This document shows positions 61,308 to 64,000 of a DNA stretch of 64,000 nucleotides, one piece after another (within the stretch, counting starts at the first letter, position 1; every line of letters starts with the position of its first letter). Source of the DNA: Phoronis australis (lineage: Eukaryota; Phoronida; Phoronidae); the NCBI GenBank assembly GCA_002633005.1, contig NMRA01000260.1, positions 365,559 through 429,558 of the forward strand, written 5' to 3'. A program made the position numbers and the translations under genes. The notes under the pieces are model-generated. The model saw only the letters and a program-made list of their open reading frames with translations. It made no database searches and was not told where the DNA came from.

Positions 61308-62363
61308 GGTTTTTTGCGCCCATGGATGTATCTCTAAACACTATGCAGGTTCTTTACAAAATTTAACAAGTATATTAAATTTTATATGAAGTTGACAATG
61401 GACAACGACGACTTTCAGGCAGATCTGATTACAAAGAGTGCCTAACTAAGTCCCAATTTTATTTTTTACGTTTACCTTTTGTATCTTCAAAGGTCCTCAA
61501 CGGATTTTCATAAAATTTGGAATGTGGGCATCTGTTGGTGAGATAACACTATCCTCCCGTTTTCTGATGAATTAGAAGTATTTTGCACCACCTAGTGGCC
61601 ATTTTTGCTGTTTTCAAGTCTGTTTTGTGGCGCCCGCCTCTCTATCAACCAAACCATTCTAAAGATCAAAAACCGGAAGATCGCCGCACAAATAAAAAAG
61701 TTCATATTCAATTCAACGTTTCGTCTTTTCATTAGGCATCATCAGGATCATATTTACAACAATTTAGGACAAGTGCCAACATACAGCTCTATGGATATTG
61801 CCTGAGCTGTATGTTGGCACTTGTTGTCCTAAATTGTTGTAAATATGATCCTGATGATGTCTTATGAAAAGACGAAATGTTGAATTGAACATGAACTTTT
61901 TTATTTGTGCGGCGATCGTCTGGTTTTTGATCTTATTGTGGCCAAAAATTTAATTAACATCATTCTAAAGATGATTATGAAAACAGTTGATGATGACGAC
62001 TTCGACTACTGTGGCACCTCCTAGTGGCAGTTTTGTTTTGTTCCCATAGCTATAACTCTTAAACCCGCTGCAGTGTCTTTATTAAATTTAGTTAGTGTAT
62101 TTATATGAAGTTAACAACGGACGACGATGGCAATTTCATTTTTCTGTTTTCCTTTGTTTCTCCGAAGTTCCTCAACAGATTTTTATGAAATTTGGTAAAT
62201 AGCTTTCTATTAAAGAAACGATGGCATGTTCCCGTTTTTGGATGGATTCGACATATTTTGCATCATCTTGTCGCCATTTTTACGATACAAACAAACAACC
62301 CTAGAAGCACATCGTTCACGGTGCATTCATAGGCGCATTTCAATGCTCTACATTGCTCTTGTT
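61308..62363 (+). repeat. CTAGTGGC-family repeat, diverged and 5'-truncated
   Basis: It begins in the middle of the family (gcgcccatggatgtatctc), has boxes at about 61590 and 62023, and ends aatgctctacattgctcttg. The palindromic left end is missing. It is interrupted by the fold-back insertion at 61667-61960. Confidence 0.75.
61667..61960. mobile_element. Fold-back insertion with hammerhead-like core, 12-bp target duplication
   Basis: The direct repeats CATTCTAAAGAT at 61655-61666 and 61961-61972 flank it. Arms 61667-61789 and 61804-61932 are reverse complements with few mismatches, with a 14-base loop and a 28-base tail. Each arm, read outward, has CTGATGA, then a short stem (GTCTT/AAGAC at 61859-61863 and 61869-61873), then GAAA, then the phrase gttgaattgaa. 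CUGAUGA-stem-GAAA is the hammerhead catalytic core, known from Penelope-like retroelements. One extra T follows CTGATGA and no convincing helix I was found, so catalysis is not shown. Confidence 0.7.
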
Positions 62364-62755
62364 TTAGAAAGTGGGCGGGGTTTCCTCAGAAACCTCATTA
62401 CAACATTGCGGCATGTGAGTTCCCTCAGTGCATGAATCAGCTGTCACTCACTAGTGTACGGCAACCATTTTAGGTGATGATCCACCATCAAACATTAAAA
62501 TTAAACTAAAAAATTGATATTTAATTCAATTATGCTTGAAAATATTTACTGTGCGACATGAATTTTATTTGTTTTTAAGTTTGAACTGAATTAAGTTTTA
62601 TTACAGTCAATCTGTTTTTTGAAGTTTTTAACTAACATGAAGTGGAAAGAATACCTTTAAATCAAAGAATCATTGTTGGATATTTTGCTGTTGATAAGCG
62701 TGTTATATTCTTGAGAAAGTTACTTGACTGTGCAGCAACACAGTCCAGTTATTCA

Positions 62756-63068
62756 ATGCACGGGAGTTACTACTCTGTGCTACTGATCTCTTATGTTTTT
62801 ACATTAATAGTATGGGCACCTGCTGCAAGTTGCCAATCGACCTGCGGTGGCCATAGCAAGCATTATGGTGGAAAGCAGAGCACAACAAACTCGGGGAAAA
62901 CATGCAAGAATTGGGTTGTCACAGGGTGGTATGGTGACAATGATTTTCCGTGCGATAGTTCAGTTTCTGCAGCTTTGAATTACTGCCGAGATCCAGACAA
63001 GAGTGGGACACTCTGGTGTCCTACACATGATGGCTCAAATGCATGGGAGTACTGTCCATGTGTAGATG
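62756..63068 (+). CDS. Secreted kringle-domain protein, 5' exon (partial)
   Basis: ATG 62756 begins a signal peptide: residues 1-27, hydrophobic core YYSVLLISYVFTLIVWA, likely cut near AASCQ. A kringle follows (about 30-102): STCGGHSKHYGG, GKTCKNW, LNYCRDPD, LWCPT, and WEYCPC. The exon ends GAT G|gtacgt at 63068 in phase 1; the next exon is beyond the window or not recognised. There are seven Cys at 30, 50, 66, 77, 88, 100 and 102, where a kringle has six; Cys66 (NDFPC) is the likely extra one. The frame is open upstream to 62642, but the hydrophobic stretch after Met62756 makes that the best start. Kringles mediate protein binding in proteases and receptors; the rest of this protein is unknown. 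Confidence 0.8.
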
Positions 63069-63484
63069 GTACGTATGTGTGTTTTGAAGTTGCATGCATA
63101 GTTTTAAAAAAAGTTATAGCATGTACTGGAGCTAAAACAATAACAAGTTGGTTTTATAACTTGCAATTAAATGAGAGTGTATGTATGTGTGTTGTATATT
63201 TGTTTGTATGAATGTATTGGACAGGTGTAACTCATTTACGATATAGCACAGCATTCAGGGCCATTTATAACAGCCACCTTCAGTAACGTGATTCCTACTT
63301 CAGTTGTTCGCAGATGTCATCAACTGGATGTTGCCCTTTAGACAAAATTTTTGGTGAAATGTATTGCATGTTTATGAATTAGAATAAACTCTGTCTTTTT
63401 GAGGAAAACAATGTCACAGCTCAATTTTGCTGAGTCACATCAGTTTTGTTATTTGGTGGAACTCTCTTGCAAGGTTATTTAAAG

Positions 63485-64000
63485 AGGCATAGAACTCGAA
63501 AGCTTGTCAAAAATATCTTTTAATCAATTCCCGACAGAAGTAAGATCTCGCAACGTCTTGTGAGGAAATTTCCAAAAAAAATCATAAATTTCATGATTTT
63601 GAAGACGCGCAAAGGAAAAACTGTGGTCTCCACAAAGTTTCTATTGTCTCTCACACTTATGATAAATGCACGCATGCACTCACAGTCAGTTGCTTGAAGT
63701 CGCTTGAGGTCAAAGGTGACATTTTCCATATAAGGGAAATGTACTATGTCTATGTCTTGCCGTACCAAATAAGAAGATGTGCTAAATTGTCTTGTAGGAA
63801 AAAAATCAACAAAGTGGTGAGCAGTTGACAGATCGGTTTTTTGAAATTTGAAACTAAAAGAAAATGCTTTGATATGAACAGTAATTAAAAAAATCTTTAT
63901 GAAAAAACCCTACAATTTTGGTGAGCAGGTTGGATTCTGTTTTTGGGGAGAACCACTTTCAACATGCCAATTTAGTCTGTTTATCGTGTTCCAGGCCTCA
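63485..64000 (+). repeat. Dispersed ~800-bp repeat, copy B (runs off the window)
   Basis: The partner of 18006-18830, with the same order of segments from gaactcgaaagcttgtcaaa through gtctatgtcttgcc to gagaaccactttcaa. It lies in the presumed intron of the kringle gene. Confidence 0.65.

Overview
This window is nuclear DNA from an animal, most likely an invertebrate deuterostome (hemichordate, echinoderm or cephalochordate). It is AT-rich and repeat-rich. Its genes are split by GT-AG introns, and the intact ones match vertebrate single-copy orthologues. The exact taxon cannot be settled from sequence alone.

Layout. (1) 2.2-6.2 kb, + strand: four coding exons of ribosomal protein S16; the first coding exon (16 residues) is not in the window. 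(2) 10.7-23.4 kb, - strand: myotrophin, four exons and 118 codons, with introns full of transposon relics. (3) 23.7-30.1 kb, + strand: an unrecognised 360-residue coiled-coil protein with two hydrophobic segments, head-to-head with myotrophin. (4) 34.0-44.0 kb, - strand: FOXM1, six coding exons and 636 codons. (5) 44.1-52.9 kb, + strand: RHNO1, a 9-1-1 clamp-interacting protein, two coding exons and 323 codons, divergent from FOXM1 across a short CCAAT-rich region. The same FOXM1/RHNO1 head-to-head pair occurs in vertebrates. (6) 62.7 kb to the end, + strand: the 5' exon of a secreted kringle protein that runs out of the window.

The rest is mostly repeats. One family recurs in about nine copies or fragments on both strands. 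It has CTAGTGGC boxes about every 140-160 bp and a palindromic GCCCACATATTTATATGTGG end. Also present are a TTAA-flanked element with ~300-bp terminal inverted repeats and a broken THAP domain, a MULE-like MITE with a 9-bp target duplication, several other inverted-repeat elements, and a fold-back insertion with a hammerhead-like core and 12-bp target duplication. Two perfect palindromes, two minisatellites and a duplicated tRNA-like sequence complete the list. A 239-bp assembly gap lies at 22690-22928.

How the genes fit together: FOXM1 drives G2/M transcription and RHNO1 supports ATR-dependent replication checkpointing, so sharing one promoter region would couple mitotic and checkpoint programmes. 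The FOXM1 side of that region shows CCAAT and CHR-like (TTTGAA, TTCGAA) motifs, as expected for a cell-cycle promoter.
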